From the NCBI GenBank assembly GCA_031399085.1, contig JANNOQ010000082.1, positions 1 to 64,000 of the forward strand: DNA of 64,000 nt. The letters are read 5' to 3'. The notes beneath the pieces were generated by a model. The model saw nothing but the letters and a program-made list of their open reading frames with translations. It ran no database searches and was not told the DNA's origin. Numbering within the stretch: the first letter of the stretch is position 1; each line of letters begins with the position of its first letter. Shown in pieces: positions 40,077-48,045 of the stretch. The DNA comes from R-RK-3 sp031399085. Its GTDB lineage: Bacteria; Pseudomonadota; Alphaproteobacteria; Rhizobiales; Rhodomicrobiaceae. The position numbers were made by a program, and so were the translations under genes.

Positions 40077-41372
40077 CTAACGCTTTTCCGCCGAGGCAGC
40101 CGCTGGCTGCGGGACATGCCCGCCACCCCCGCGCCCGCTCTCGCCGAAGATCGAGTCCGCGATGCTTCGCGGCCTGGGCTTGGGCGTCTCAATAATGCCG
40201 ACCACCGGCATCACGACCAGGAAGTGGAGGAAGTAATAGGCTGTGAAAAGCTGACCGGCAATCAGGAAGCCGCCTTCCGGAGGCTTGGCGCCGAGATAGC
40301 CGAGCGCCAAGCAGGTGATGACCAGGAGCCAGAAGAACCAGCGGTAAATCGGGCGGTAGCTGGTTGATCGCACGCGCGAGGTGTCGAGCCAGGGTACGAA
40401 GAACAGCACGGCGATGGCCCCAAACATCGCAATGACGCCGCCGAGCTTGGACGGCACCGCCCGCAGGATCGCGTAGAAGGGCAGGAAATACCATTCGGGC
40501 ACGATATGCGGCGGCGTCTGCAGCGGATTGGCTTCGACGTAATTATCCGCATGACCCAGATAGTTAGGCAGATAGAAGAGGAAATAGGCGAACAAAATTG
40601 CAAAGATGGTCAGGGCAAACAAATCTTTGGAGGTGTAATAGGGGTGGAACGGCACCGCCTCGCGCTTGGGATCGCGCAGATCGACGCCTGTCGGATTGTT
40701 GTTTCCGGGCACATGCAGCGCCCAGATGTGCAGACCGACAAGACCCGCAATCACAAAGGGCAAGAGGTAATGCAGGCTGAACAGCCGGTTCAGTGTTGCA
40801 TCGTTCACCGCGAAGCCGCCCCAGATCCACTGCACAAGCGTCGTGCCCAGTCCTGGAATCAGGCTGTCGAAGGATGAGAACAGATTGGTGATCACCGTCA
40901 CGGCCCAAAAGCTCATCTGGCCCCAGACCAGCGAATAGCCCATGAACGCCGTCGCGATCATGGCGAGAAAAATCAGCACGCCGATGATCCACAACACTTC
41001 GCGCGGTGCTTTATACGACCCGTAATAAAGCCCCCGGAACATGTGCAGATAGACCGCGATGAAGAACATCGAGGCGCCGACCGCGTGGGTGTACCGGATC
41101 AGCCACCCGTAATTCACATTGCGCATGAGATTTTCGATGGAATCGAAAGCGACCGAGGTGTCGGCGGCGTAATGCATCGCTAGCACGATGCCTGTGATGA
41201 TCTGGACCATGAGGCAAAAGGCCAAAATGGCGCCGAAGGTCCACATGTAATTGAGATTTCGCGGCGTAGGGAAGTCCAGGATGGTCTCGTGCGCCATCCG
41301 GATGATGGGCAGTCTGCTGTCCATCCAGCGCGTGAACGCGGTCTTGGGCTCGTAGGTCGATTCATGTGCCAT
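40077..41372 (-). CDS. petB: Cytochrome b of the bc1 complex
   Basis: Di-haem membrane subunit carrying the quinol oxidation and reduction sites. It has 431 residues with eight membrane helices. The paired haem-ligand histidines lie in helices B and D (RYTHAVGASMFFIAVYLHMF; LHYLLPFVIAGLVGLHIWAL), and the Qo motif PEW occurs in HIVPEWYFLPFY. The C-terminal tail is slightly long and basic/glycine-rich (GESGRGGGGHVPQ). Confidence 0.97.
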   Translation of the reverse strand: MAHESTYEPKTAFTRWMDSRLPIIRMAHETILDFPTPRNLNYMWTFGAILAFCLMVQIITGIVLAMHYAADTSVAFDSIENLMRNVNYGWLIRYTHAVGASMFFIAVYLHMFRGLYYGSYKAPREVLWIIGVLIFLAMIATAFMGYSLVWGQMSFWAVTVITNLFSSFDSLIPGLGTTLVQWIWGGFAVNDATLNRLFSLHYLLPFVIAGLVGLHIWALHVPGNNNPTGVDLRDPKREAVPFHPYYTSKDLFALTIFAILFAYFLFYLPNYLGHADNYVEANPLQTPPHIVPEWYFLPFYAILRAVPSKLGGVIAMFGAIAVLFFVPWLDTSRVRSTSYRPIYRWFFWLLVITCLALGYLGAKPPEGGFLIAGQLFTAYYFLHFLVVMPVVGIIETPKPRPRSIADSIFGESGRGGGGHVPQPAAASAEKR

Positions 41373-41391
41373 GCGTTAGTGCCTCGAAGGC

Positions 41392-41967
41392 TTAGCCGAT
41401 CTTGATTTTGCTGTCGGACACGAATTCATAAGGCGGAATTTCGAGATTGCGCGGCGCGGGACCTTTGCGGATACGCCCGGCCGTGTCATAGGCGGAACCG
41501 TGGCACGGGCAGAACCAGCCATTATATTCGCCGCGTTCATCTCCCGTCCGCTGGCCTTTCGGGATGCAGCCGAGATGCGTGCAAATCCCGATGGCGACCA
41601 GCCAATTTTCGTGGCCTTTTTTGGTCAGCGCCTCATCCGTTGCCGGTCCCTCCGCCGTTACCCCCAGGATGCGGGCGATCGGATCCTTCAGCTCGTTCAT
41701 TGGAACCTGCTGCGCCGACTTGACTTCATCCGCCGTCCGGTTGCGCACGAAAACCGGCTTGCCCTGCCACACCACGGTGATCGCCTGGCCTTCCTGAACC
41801 GGGGCGAGGTCGATTTCGACACTGGCGAGCGACAAAGCCGAACTATCCGGGTTCATCTGGTCAATGAGAGGCCAAAGTGCGGCGGCCGCGCCTATCGCGG
41901 CGAATGCCGTGGCTGCGATATGAATGAAATCGCGCCTGGTTACCGGTTCATCCATCGTGGTGGCCAT
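41392..41967 (-). CDS. petA: Rieske iron-sulfur protein of the bc1 complex
   Basis: Rieske [2Fe-2S] subunit of 191 residues. The N-terminus carries a Tat-type twin arginine (TRRDFIHIAATAFAAIGAAA, Arg11-Arg12) and a single anchor helix. The cluster ligands are in CTHLGC (129-134) and CPCHG (153-157). First gene of petABC, 19 bases before petB. Confidence 0.97.
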   Translation of the reverse strand: MATTMDEPVTRRDFIHIAATAFAAIGAAAALWPLIDQMNPDSSALSLASVEIDLAPVQEGQAITVVWQGKPVFVRNRTADEVKSAQQVPMNELKDPIARILGVTAEGPATDEALTKKGHENWLVAIGICTHLGCIPKGQRTGDERGEYNGWFCPCHGSAYDTAGRIRKGPAPRNLEIPPYEFVSDSKIKIG

Positions 41968-42180
41968 GAATGATGATCCTTTTCATTTGCCGGTTAGATA
42001 AGGCGCTCTGAGTAACAGATTCAGCCGCCGGCCGATAACACCACGCAGCTTTTTGTTAGCGTGGCGGTTCTAAAACTGCGTTAAGGCATTGTCTACTCCT
42101 ACATGTCCCTGTTGCGGGAGGGGACAAATCGGCGCAATCCCGTGACATATCCGCCGCAGTTGGTCGAAAAGGCTCCGCTG

Positions 42181-42660
42181 ATGCGCTTGGCCCTCTATCA
42201 GCCCGATATTCCGCAGAACATGGGAACGATTTTGCGGATGGCTGCGTGCCTCGATGTCGCGGTCGATGTGATCGGGCCTGCGGGTTTCGACATGTCCGAT
42301 CGCACGCTGCGCCGGGCGGGCCTGGATTATCTCGATCAAACGCAGATCACGCGTCACGCTTCTTTTGCCGATTTCGAAGGCGAGCGGATGGCGCGGGGCC
42401 GCCGGCTCATCCTGCTGACGACACAGGGGAGCAGCGCTTTCACCGCGTTCGCATTCCGGCCCGATGACGTACTGATGGCAGGCCGTGAGAGCGCGGGCGT
42501 GCCCGAATCCTTGCATGAGGCCGCCGATGCGCGCCTCGTCATCCCGATCAGGCCAGGCTTGCGCTCGCTCAACGTTGCGGTGGCGGTCGCCATTGTATTA
42601 GGGGAAGCTATGAGGCAAACAGGCGCGTTCGCATCGCTTTCGGCGCCTGCGGGGGAGTGA
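42181..42660 (+). CDS. trmL: tRNA (cytidine(34)-2'-O)-methyltransferase
   Basis: SPOUT-fold methyltransferase that 2'-O-methylates the wobble base of tRNA-Leu isoacceptors. The 159-residue protein begins MRLALYQPDIPQNMGTILRM and shows the knot region MAGRESAGVPESLHEAADARLVIPIRPGLRSLNVAVAVAI. ATG 42181 gives the family N-terminus; the frame is open from 42103. hemF begins 2 bases after its stop, so the two are co-transcribed. Confidence 0.93.
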   Translation: MRLALYQPDIPQNMGTILRMAACLDVAVDVIGPAGFDMSDRTLRRAGLDYLDQTQITRHASFADFEGERMARGRRLILLTTQGSSAFTAFAFRPDDVLMAGRESAGVPESLHEAADARLVIPIRPGLRSLNVAVAVAIVLGEAMRQTGAFASLSAPAGE

Positions 42661-42662
42661 CC

Positions 42663-43589
42663 ATGACGATGAACAATGCTGTCGAAGCGGCCTCCACGGT
42701 GGGCCACGCGCCCGAGCTAGAGCGCGAGAAGGCAAAGGCGCAGGAATGGTTCGCCGCGCTTCGCGACGACATTTGCGCGGCGCTGGAGCGGCTTGAGGAC
42801 GAGGCCGGCATTGGGCAGATGGCGGATATGCCCGCGGGCCGGTTCGAGCGCAAGGCCTGGCAGCGCACTGGGGATGATGGCAGCGATGGCGGCGGCGGGG
42901 TGATGTCGATGCTGCATGGCCGGCTGTTCGAGAAGGCCGGCGTGCATGTCTCAACCGTCTATGGCGAGTTCTCGCCGCAGTTCCGCGCGCAAATCCCCGG
43001 CGCGGAGGAGGACCCGCGCTTCTGGGCGTCCGGCATTTCCCTGATCGCGCATCCGCGCAATCCGCATGTGCCGGCGGTACATATGAACACGCGCATGGTG
43101 ATTACGACCAAGCAGTGGTTCGGCGGCGGGGCGGATCTGACGCCGGTGCTGAACGCGCGCCGCACGCAGGAAGATGCGGATACGGTGGCGTTTCATGCCG
43201 CGATGCAGGCGGCTTGCGAGAAGCATGAGGTTGCGGATTACCCGCGTTATAAGAAGTGGTGCGAAGACTATTTCTACCTGCCCCACCGCAAGGAGCCGCG
43301 CGGCATCGGGGGGATATTCTATGACTACCTGAATGAGGGGGATTGGGTTGCGGAGTTCGCCTTTACGCAGGATGTCGGGCGGGCGTTTTTGGGGGTCTAC
43401 CCGGAAATCGTGCGGAGCAATATGGGAACGGTGTGGACTGAAGCGCATCGCGAGGAGCAGCTCATCCGGCGAGGGCGGTATGTCGAGTATAATTTGCTCT
43501 ACGACCGGGGCACGATCTTCGGGCTGAAGACGGGCGGGAATGTGGAGAGCATTCTGAGCTCAATGCCGCCGGTGGTGATATGGCCTTGA
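42663..43589 (+). CDS. hemF: Oxygen-dependent coproporphyrinogen-III oxidase
   Basis: Aerobic haem synthesis enzyme that decarboxylates coproporphyrinogen III to protoporphyrinogen IX. The 308-residue protein has the family blocks SLIAHPRNPHVPAVHMNTRM, WFGGGADLTPVL, HKEPRGIGGIFYDYLN and the C-terminal YNLLYDRGTIFGLKTGGN. It is directly downstream of trmL and not far from petABC, which needs haem. Confidence 0.97.
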   Translation: MTMNNAVEAASTVGHAPELEREKAKAQEWFAALRDDICAALERLEDEAGIGQMADMPAGRFERKAWQRTGDDGSDGGGGVMSMLHGRLFEKAGVHVSTVYGEFSPQFRAQIPGAEEDPRFWASGISLIAHPRNPHVPAVHMNTRMVITTKQWFGGGADLTPVLNARRTQEDADTVAFHAAMQAACEKHEVADYPRYKKWCEDYFYLPHRKEPRGIGGIFYDYLNEGDWVAEFAFTQDVGRAFLGVYPEIVRSNMGTVWTEAHREEQLIRRGRYVEYNLLYDRGTIFGLKTGGNVESILSSMPPVVIWP

Positions 43590-43659
43590 TTTTTGTGCCG
43601 GCCGAAATTTAAGTTAGTTTTAACGCAATTGAGCGTGCGAATCTCATACGCCATCAGAG

Positions 43660-44313
43660 ATGATTAAGATCTTCGGACGAAAAACGAAGAGGCCGCAGCC
43701 AACTGGCACCTCTCAGTTCATTGATAATATTCATTGGTGGTATTGGGATGGCACCAGGACACCGGGATTATTAACGCGTGATTCATTCGACAAATTAATG
43801 GTCTCAGCCTTGCCCCCAGAAGAGCAGGCCGAGTTTATCCTTAGTTTCAGCACAATGGTAACCTTAGGCCAGAAAAATTTTGATCGAGAAAAGCGGGCAA
43901 AAGCATTTTTGACGAAAATGGGCACGCATTTGGAACGAATACAAACTTCTAATCAAGTTTATTTTGATGAGATTGTAATGAAAAAATGGATTCGACCAAA
44001 TGTCAAAGAGCCCTTACTCGATGTATTCAAGGCATATCTCAACGTGCTTGAATATTGGGGATACCCATATAGTTGGCAATCTATTAAGGATGCTCGACAT
44101 TTAGACGCTGGAATCGTGTTGCTGGTGAATGGAAAACCAAGCCACTGCATTGCTGAGGAAGATGTTGGCGAAATAACCGGTCGACCCCACGCCTTTTCTG
44201 TATGGATGAATGGCGTAAATAAAGGTGAGCGTAGAATTGGAGGCGGAAACTGGCATTTTCGGCATGACGATGGTGGTTTCGATATGAGTGTTGCCGAGCA
44301 TTCAAATCTCTAA
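43660..44313 (+). CDS. AT-rich hypothetical protein
   Basis: Protein of 217 residues without membrane segments or a signal peptide; I do not recognise a family. It begins MIKIFGRKTKRPQ, is rich in aromatic residues (IDNIHWWYWDG), has an alpha-helical middle (about 50-130) and a Gly-rich C-terminal region (GVNKGERRIGGGNWHFRHDDGGF). Codon use is visibly AT-rich beside hemF and uvrC, suggesting recent acquisition. It converges on uvrC with an 8-base gap. No toxin, nuclease or phage motif is evident. Confidence 0.55.
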   Translation: MIKIFGRKTKRPQPTGTSQFIDNIHWWYWDGTRTPGLLTRDSFDKLMVSALPPEEQAEFILSFSTMVTLGQKNFDREKRAKAFLTKMGTHLERIQTSNQVYFDEIVMKKWIRPNVKEPLLDVFKAYLNVLEYWGYPYSWQSIKDARHLDAGIVLLVNGKPSHCIAEEDVGEITGRPHAFSVWMNGVNKGERRIGGGNWHFRHDDGGFDMSVAEHSNL

Positions 44314-44321
44314 CGTCGTTC

Positions 44322-46580
44322 TCACCCCTTTCCTTCCCGAAAAAAATCATAAATCGTCTGCGCCATCGCCGCGCTGATGCCTTCCACCGCCTGCAAATCC
44401 GCCAGCCCTGCCCTGCTGATCGCCTTGGCCGAGCCGAAATGCTTGAGCAACGCCCGCCGACGCCTCGGCCCGATCCCGGCGATCTCATCCAGCGGATTCG
44501 CCGCAATCGCCTTCGAGCGCTTCGCCCGGTGTGTCCCAATCGCGAAGCGGTGGGCTTCATCGCGCAGGCGCTGGACGAAATAGAGCACCGGGTCGCGCGG
44601 CTCCAGCATGAAAGAGGGGCGGCCGCGCATGAAGAAATGCTCCCGGCCGGCGTTGCGGTCGGGGCCTTTGGCGATGCCGGCGAGCGGGATGTCGCGAATG
44701 CCGAGTTCGGCGAGAACCTCATGGGCAGCCGTCAACTGCCCTGCCCCGCCGTCGATCAATACGAGGTCGGGCGCGGCCCAGTTGGTTTTCTTGGCGTCCG
44801 CGTCGTCGAGCGGCAGGGCCAGTTCGTCGGCGTCGAGCGGCTCGGCGGCATCGGCTTCCTCGGAGGCCCATTGGATAAGGGCGGGATCGTCGTCGGCATC
44901 GGGATTCGCATCGCCGTCCGTTTCTTCCATCTCCGCCCAGGCTTGCGGCTCCCCCTCACCCGGAATGCTGCTCATTCCGCCCTCTCCCGCGAGGGGAGAG
45001 GGCTGAGTAGCGGCGACGTCTTCTTGCCCTCTCCCCAAGGTGAACGCTTGTCGTTCACCGTAAAGGTTCACGACCGGGGAGAGGGCGGGCGCGAAGCGAC
45101 CGGGTGAGGGAGCTTTTTGCGAGGGAAGCGTGTCGGCGTCAGCGCCGATTCCCGCAGCCCGCTCCTTCGCCAGCCGCAAAAACCGGCGGCGCAGCACCTC
45201 TTTCATCATGGCGTAATCGTCGCCCGGCGTGAGCGTTTCGGATTTGATGTTGAACTTGCGGTATTGGTTCTTCACGAAGCCTTCCGGCCCGGCGACGATC
45301 ATCGCGCCGACGGCGTTCGCGCCCTGAATGTGGCTGTTGTCGTAGACTTCGATGCGTGACGGCCGCCGCGCCAGGCCGAAGGTCTGCGCCACCCCGTCAA
45401 GCAGCCTTCCCTGGCTCGACGCTTCGGCAAGTTTGCGGCCGAGCGCCTCCCTGGCATTGGTGAGCGCGTGCGCAACCAGCCCAGCCTTCTCGCCGCGCTG
45501 CGGAATGGCGATCTCGACCTTGCGCTCCGCCTTCAGGCTCAAGGCTTCGGCGAGCAGCCCGCGCTCGGCGAAATCATGCGACAGGAAGATGCAGCGCGGG
45601 ACGGGCTTGTCGTCATAGAACTGCGCGATGAAAGCCTCCAGCACCTCCTCCGGGCCAAGCGAGCGGTCAGCGCGCGGGAAATAGGCGCGGTTGCCCCAAT
45701 TCTGCCCGGCGCGGAAGAAGAACACCTGGATGCAGGTCTGCCCGCCCTCCTGATAGGCGGCGAAAACATCGGCTTCCTCGACGCCGCGCGGATTGATGCC
45801 CTGCACCGCCTGCACATGGGCGAGCGCCCAGAGCCGGTCGCGATAGCGCGCCGCGCGCTCGAATTCGAGTTCGGCGCTGGCCTCCTCCATCAGCGTGTTG
45901 AGCTTTTTCTGCACGGCATCGGTCTTGCCCGCAAGGAAGCGCTCGGCCTCGTCCACCAGCTTGCCGTAAGCTTCAGGCGAAATCTCGCCCGTGCATGGAG
46001 CCGAGCAGCGCTTGATCTGAAACAGCAGGCAGGGGCGCGTGCGGCTTTCATACATGGCGTCCGAGCAGCTTCGCAGCAGGAACGCCCGTTGCAGCATGTT
46101 CAGCGTGCGGTTAACCGCCCCGGCCGATGCGAAGGGACCGAAATATTCACCCTTCAGATTGCGCGCGCCCCGATGCTTCATGATCTGCGGCGCGGCGTGC
46201 TCGCGCGAGATCAGGATGTAGGGGAAGGATTTGTCGTCGCGCATCAGCACGTTGAAATACGGGCGGAAGCGCTTGATCAGATTGGCTTCGAGAAGCAGCG
46301 CCTCTGATTCCGTCGCGGTGGTCATGAACTCCATCGACGCCGTCGAGGCGATCATCCGCGCGATGCGGTTGGTATGCCCGCCAAGCCTTGTATAGTTCTG
46401 CACGCGCGCCTTCAGATTGCGCGCCTTACCGACATAGATCACGTCGCCCTTGGCGTCGATCATCCGATAGACGCCGGGGGTGGTCCCGAGGTGCTTGATG
46501 TAGCGCGCAACGACCTGCGGGCCGGTTTCCTTGGCCGCAATCTCCTCACCACTGTGATGTTCGAAGTCTTGTGTCGTCAT
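44322..46580 (-). CDS. uvrC: Excinuclease ABC subunit UvrC
   Basis: Dual-incision nuclease of nucleotide excision repair. An N-terminal GIY-YIG domain (GVYRMIDAKGDVIYVGKARN, about 36-55) is followed by a Cys-rich/UvrB-binding region, then the RNase H-like endonuclease domain (EVYDNSHIQGANAVGAMIV ... DLVLIDGGAGQLTAAHEVLA) and C-terminal helix-hairpin-helix pair (LDEIAGIGPRRRRALLKHFG). At 752 residues it is clearly longer than the usual 600-680. The excess is a disordered insertion between the two halves of the nuclease domain, at about 480-600. Residues about 491-543 of it are encoded by a palindromic repeat that keeps the frame open. Confidence 0.96.
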   Translation of the reverse strand: MTTQDFEHHSGEEIAAKETGPQVVARYIKHLGTTPGVYRMIDAKGDVIYVGKARNLKARVQNYTRLGGHTNRIARMIASTASMEFMTTATESEALLLEANLIKRFRPYFNVLMRDDKSFPYILISREHAAPQIMKHRGARNLKGEYFGPFASAGAVNRTLNMLQRAFLLRSCSDAMYESRTRPCLLFQIKRCSAPCTGEISPEAYGKLVDEAERFLAGKTDAVQKKLNTLMEEASAELEFERAARYRDRLWALAHVQAVQGINPRGVEEADVFAAYQEGGQTCIQVFFFRAGQNWGNRAYFPRADRSLGPEEVLEAFIAQFYDDKPVPRCIFLSHDFAERGLLAEALSLKAERKVEIAIPQRGEKAGLVAHALTNAREALGRKLAEASSQGRLLDGVAQTFGLARRPSRIEVYDNSHIQGANAVGAMIVAGPEGFVKNQYRKFNIKSETLTPGDDYAMMKEVLRRRFLRLAKERAAGIGADADTLPSQKAPSPGRFAPALSPVVNLYGERQAFTLGRGQEDVAATQPSPLAGEGGMSSIPGEGEPQAWAEMEETDGDANPDADDDPALIQWASEEADAAEPLDADELALPLDDADAKKTNWAAPDLVLIDGGAGQLTAAHEVLAELGIRDIPLAGIAKGPDRNAGREHFFMRGRPSFMLEPRDPVLYFVQRLRDEAHRFAIGTHRAKRSKAIAANPLDEIAGIGPRRRRALLKHFGSAKAISRAGLADLQAVEGISAAMAQTIYDFFREGKG
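44953..45110. repeat. Palindromic repeat element inserted in frame in uvrC
   Basis: The ends are perfect 11-base inverted repeats: CCCTCACCCGG at 44953-44963 and CCGGGTGAGGG at 45100-45110. Inside lie two more palindromes: CCCTCTCCC/GGGGAGAGGG around 44990-45001 and GCCCTCTCCCC/GGGGAGAGGGC around 45029-45086, the latter enclosing GGTGAAC/GTTCACC. This is the CCCTCTCCCC-type dispersed repeat seen in many proteobacterial genomes, usually intergenic. Here it lies within uvrC and is translated as a Pro/Gly/Ser-rich segment without a stop. Confidence 0.85.
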
Positions 46581-46582
46581 GC

Positions 46583-47311
46583 TTAATCAGGATAATCCCA
46601 AGGCCCGCGCTGCCATGGCCTATCGGTGCGCCGGGAGGGTGCGAATAGCAGAAAAACCGGCAGCAGCACCAGCCCCGCTATGAAGCCGCCAATATGTGCC
46701 CACCAGGCGATGCCGCCGCCCACGCTCGGCCGCGCTGCCTCCCAGGCGCCCTGGAGAAGCTGGATACCGAACCAGATCGCCGCGTAGAACAGCGCCGGAA
46801 TTGTGAAGATCAGCGGAATGATGACGACCGGCACCAGCAAGGTGATGCGCGCCTTTGGAAAGCTGGCGGCGTAAGCTCCTATGACGCCAGCGATGGCACC
46901 CGACGCGCCGATCACCGGCACATCGGAGTCAGGATTAAAATAGCCATGCGCAAAGGCCGAGACAACAGCGCAGCAAAAATAGAACATCAGAAATTGCGGC
47001 GAACCCATTCGACCTTCGAGGGTCGAGCCGAAAATCAGCAGCGTCCACATGTTGAAGATGATATGCAGCCATCCTCCATGCAGAAATGCCGAAGTCAGGA
47101 ACGGCCACATATCGTGCAACGCGGCCCCATTTGGAAAGCCCTCCCCGCTGAAGAATAGATAGGGTAGCAGTCCGTAAGTGTAGCTGAAATAAGCCGATCC
47201 GTTCAGACCAAGGCTGAGCTGATAGAAAAACACCAGCGCGTTGACCACGATCAGGCTGTAGACCATGACCGGGGTCCGGACATTCGGTATGGAATCGCGC
47301 AACGGAAACAT
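46583..47311 (-). CDS. Rhomboid-family intramembrane serine protease
   Basis: Protein of 242 residues (start MFPLRDSIPNVRTP) with six or more membrane helices. Rhomboid landmarks are HGGWLHIIFNMWTLLIFG (oxyanion His and Asn), the nucleophile in GASGAIAGVIGAY, and the catalytic His in WWAHIGGFIAGL. All catalytic residues are present, so an active protease is expected; substrates are unknown. It is read into uvrC with a 2-base gap. The frame is open upstream to 47368, but ATG 47311 fits family members. Confidence 0.92.
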   Translation of the reverse strand: MFPLRDSIPNVRTPVMVYSLIVVNALVFFYQLSLGLNGSAYFSYTYGLLPYLFFSGEGFPNGAALHDMWPFLTSAFLHGGWLHIIFNMWTLLIFGSTLEGRMGSPQFLMFYFCCAVVSAFAHGYFNPDSDVPVIGASGAIAGVIGAYAASFPKARITLLVPVVIIPLIFTIPALFYAAIWFGIQLLQGAWEAARPSVGGGIAWWAHIGGFIAGLVLLPVFLLFAPSRRTDRPWQRGPWDYPD

Positions 47312-47613
47312 CGAGGGACAATCCGGATATCGCTTGCCGCGTTCATGACGCACGCCCGGATTTGGCAAGCTGCGATCTCTCCGTGCCGTCGCCTCTTAAT
47401 TTAGGCGATTGGGCCGCATTAGCCAGACTGAAGTGCACTTGCTTGGAGGCGATAGCGCTTGCACGCCCGCCCGCGCGATCGATGCGGTTAACTTATTGTT
47501 CGTACAATTGTAATCACGAAGAGTTCAGGGACCTGTCTTGCTCGGAGGAAGTTTTCCTAGCCATGGCTCCCATGAGCCACACACAGGTGACAGTCCTGAA
47601 CAGGAGAACAATT
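47312..47613. other. Intergenic region between rhomboid and EF-hand genes
   Basis: About 300 bases between divergent genes. The distal half carries a palindrome-like TTGTTCGTACAATTG around 47493 and then the folded leader of the EF-hand gene. Short frames through it have no coding character. Both promoters should lie here, but I cannot assign hexamers with confidence. Confidence 0.4.
47523..47606 (+). promoter_or_regulatory. Structured 5' leader of the EF-hand gene, possible cis-regulatory RNA
   Basis: A closing helix pairs GTTCAGGGACCTGTC (47523-47537) with GACAGTCCTGAAC (47589-47601): 13 pairs with two single-base bulges. It encloses two further hairpins, AGGAA/TTCCT at about 47546-47558 and TGGCTC/GAGCCA at 47564-47569 with 47574-47579. 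The Shine-Dalgarno AGGAG (47602-47606) abuts the closing helix. The result is a compact three-way junction at the translation start, whose role is inferred. Confidence 0.5.
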
Positions 47614-47895
47614 ATGAAAATCTCGACATTTGCATTAGCCGCAGCCATGACGGCCGCTTCGTTTGGCGTTGCGTCGGCTCAGTCCGGCGCGTTCAAAAGC
47701 GATCCGTCACAATGCATGGCCAATGTCGGCGCGCTAGACAAAAACGGCGACGGCTTCCTCGACAATACTGAAATGTCGGCTTACGGCCGCGTAGAGACCA
47801 ATGTCGACGTGAACGGCGATGGACGAATCTCCGCACAGGAGATGACGGTCGTGTGTCGCGACGGTGCATCGCAGGCTCTGCAACCGAAAAGCTAA
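47614..47895 (+). CDS. Small exported EF-hand protein
   Basis: Protein of 93 residues with a signal peptide (MKISTFALAAAMTAASFGVASA, mature start about 23). It has two canonical 12-residue EF-hand loops: DKNGDGFLDNTE at 42-53 and DVNGDGRISAQE at 65-76, both with Asp/Asn/Asp at positions 1, 3 and 5 and Glu at 12. Two cysteines (34 and 81) may form a disulfide. It probably binds Ca2+ in the periplasm. AGGAG lies 7 bases before ATG 47614, and a longer open frame from 47362 is not needed. A good terminator follows. Confidence 0.85.
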   Translation: MKISTFALAAAMTAASFGVASAQSGAFKSDPSQCMANVGALDKNGDGFLDNTEMSAYGRVETNVDVNGDGRISAQEMTVVCRDGASQALQPKS

Positions 47896-47919
47896 AGCAT
47901 CGTATTTCTTCTAGGCGAG

Positions 47920-47948
47920 AGGCGGCTCATAAGGAGTCGCCTTTTTCT
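47920..47948 (+). terminator. Intrinsic terminator after the EF-hand gene
   Basis: AGGCGGCTC (47920-47928) pairs with GAGTCGCCT (47934-47942) with one G-U pair and a 5-base loop, followed by TTTTTCTT. Confidence 0.87.
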
Positions 47949-48045
47949 TCGTCCGTTTGTGCGTGGCGGTTCATGACTCTTTCAATTTTCACGTGCCTTA
48001 TCTATAGAATTCGCCAAACGAAACCCGTCGATAAGGGCGACATTC

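Noticed and set aside
44953..45110. Possible CRISPR-like or terminator cluster in uvrC
   Set aside because: The repeats are inverted, not direct and evenly spaced; it is one palindromic element inside a coding gene.
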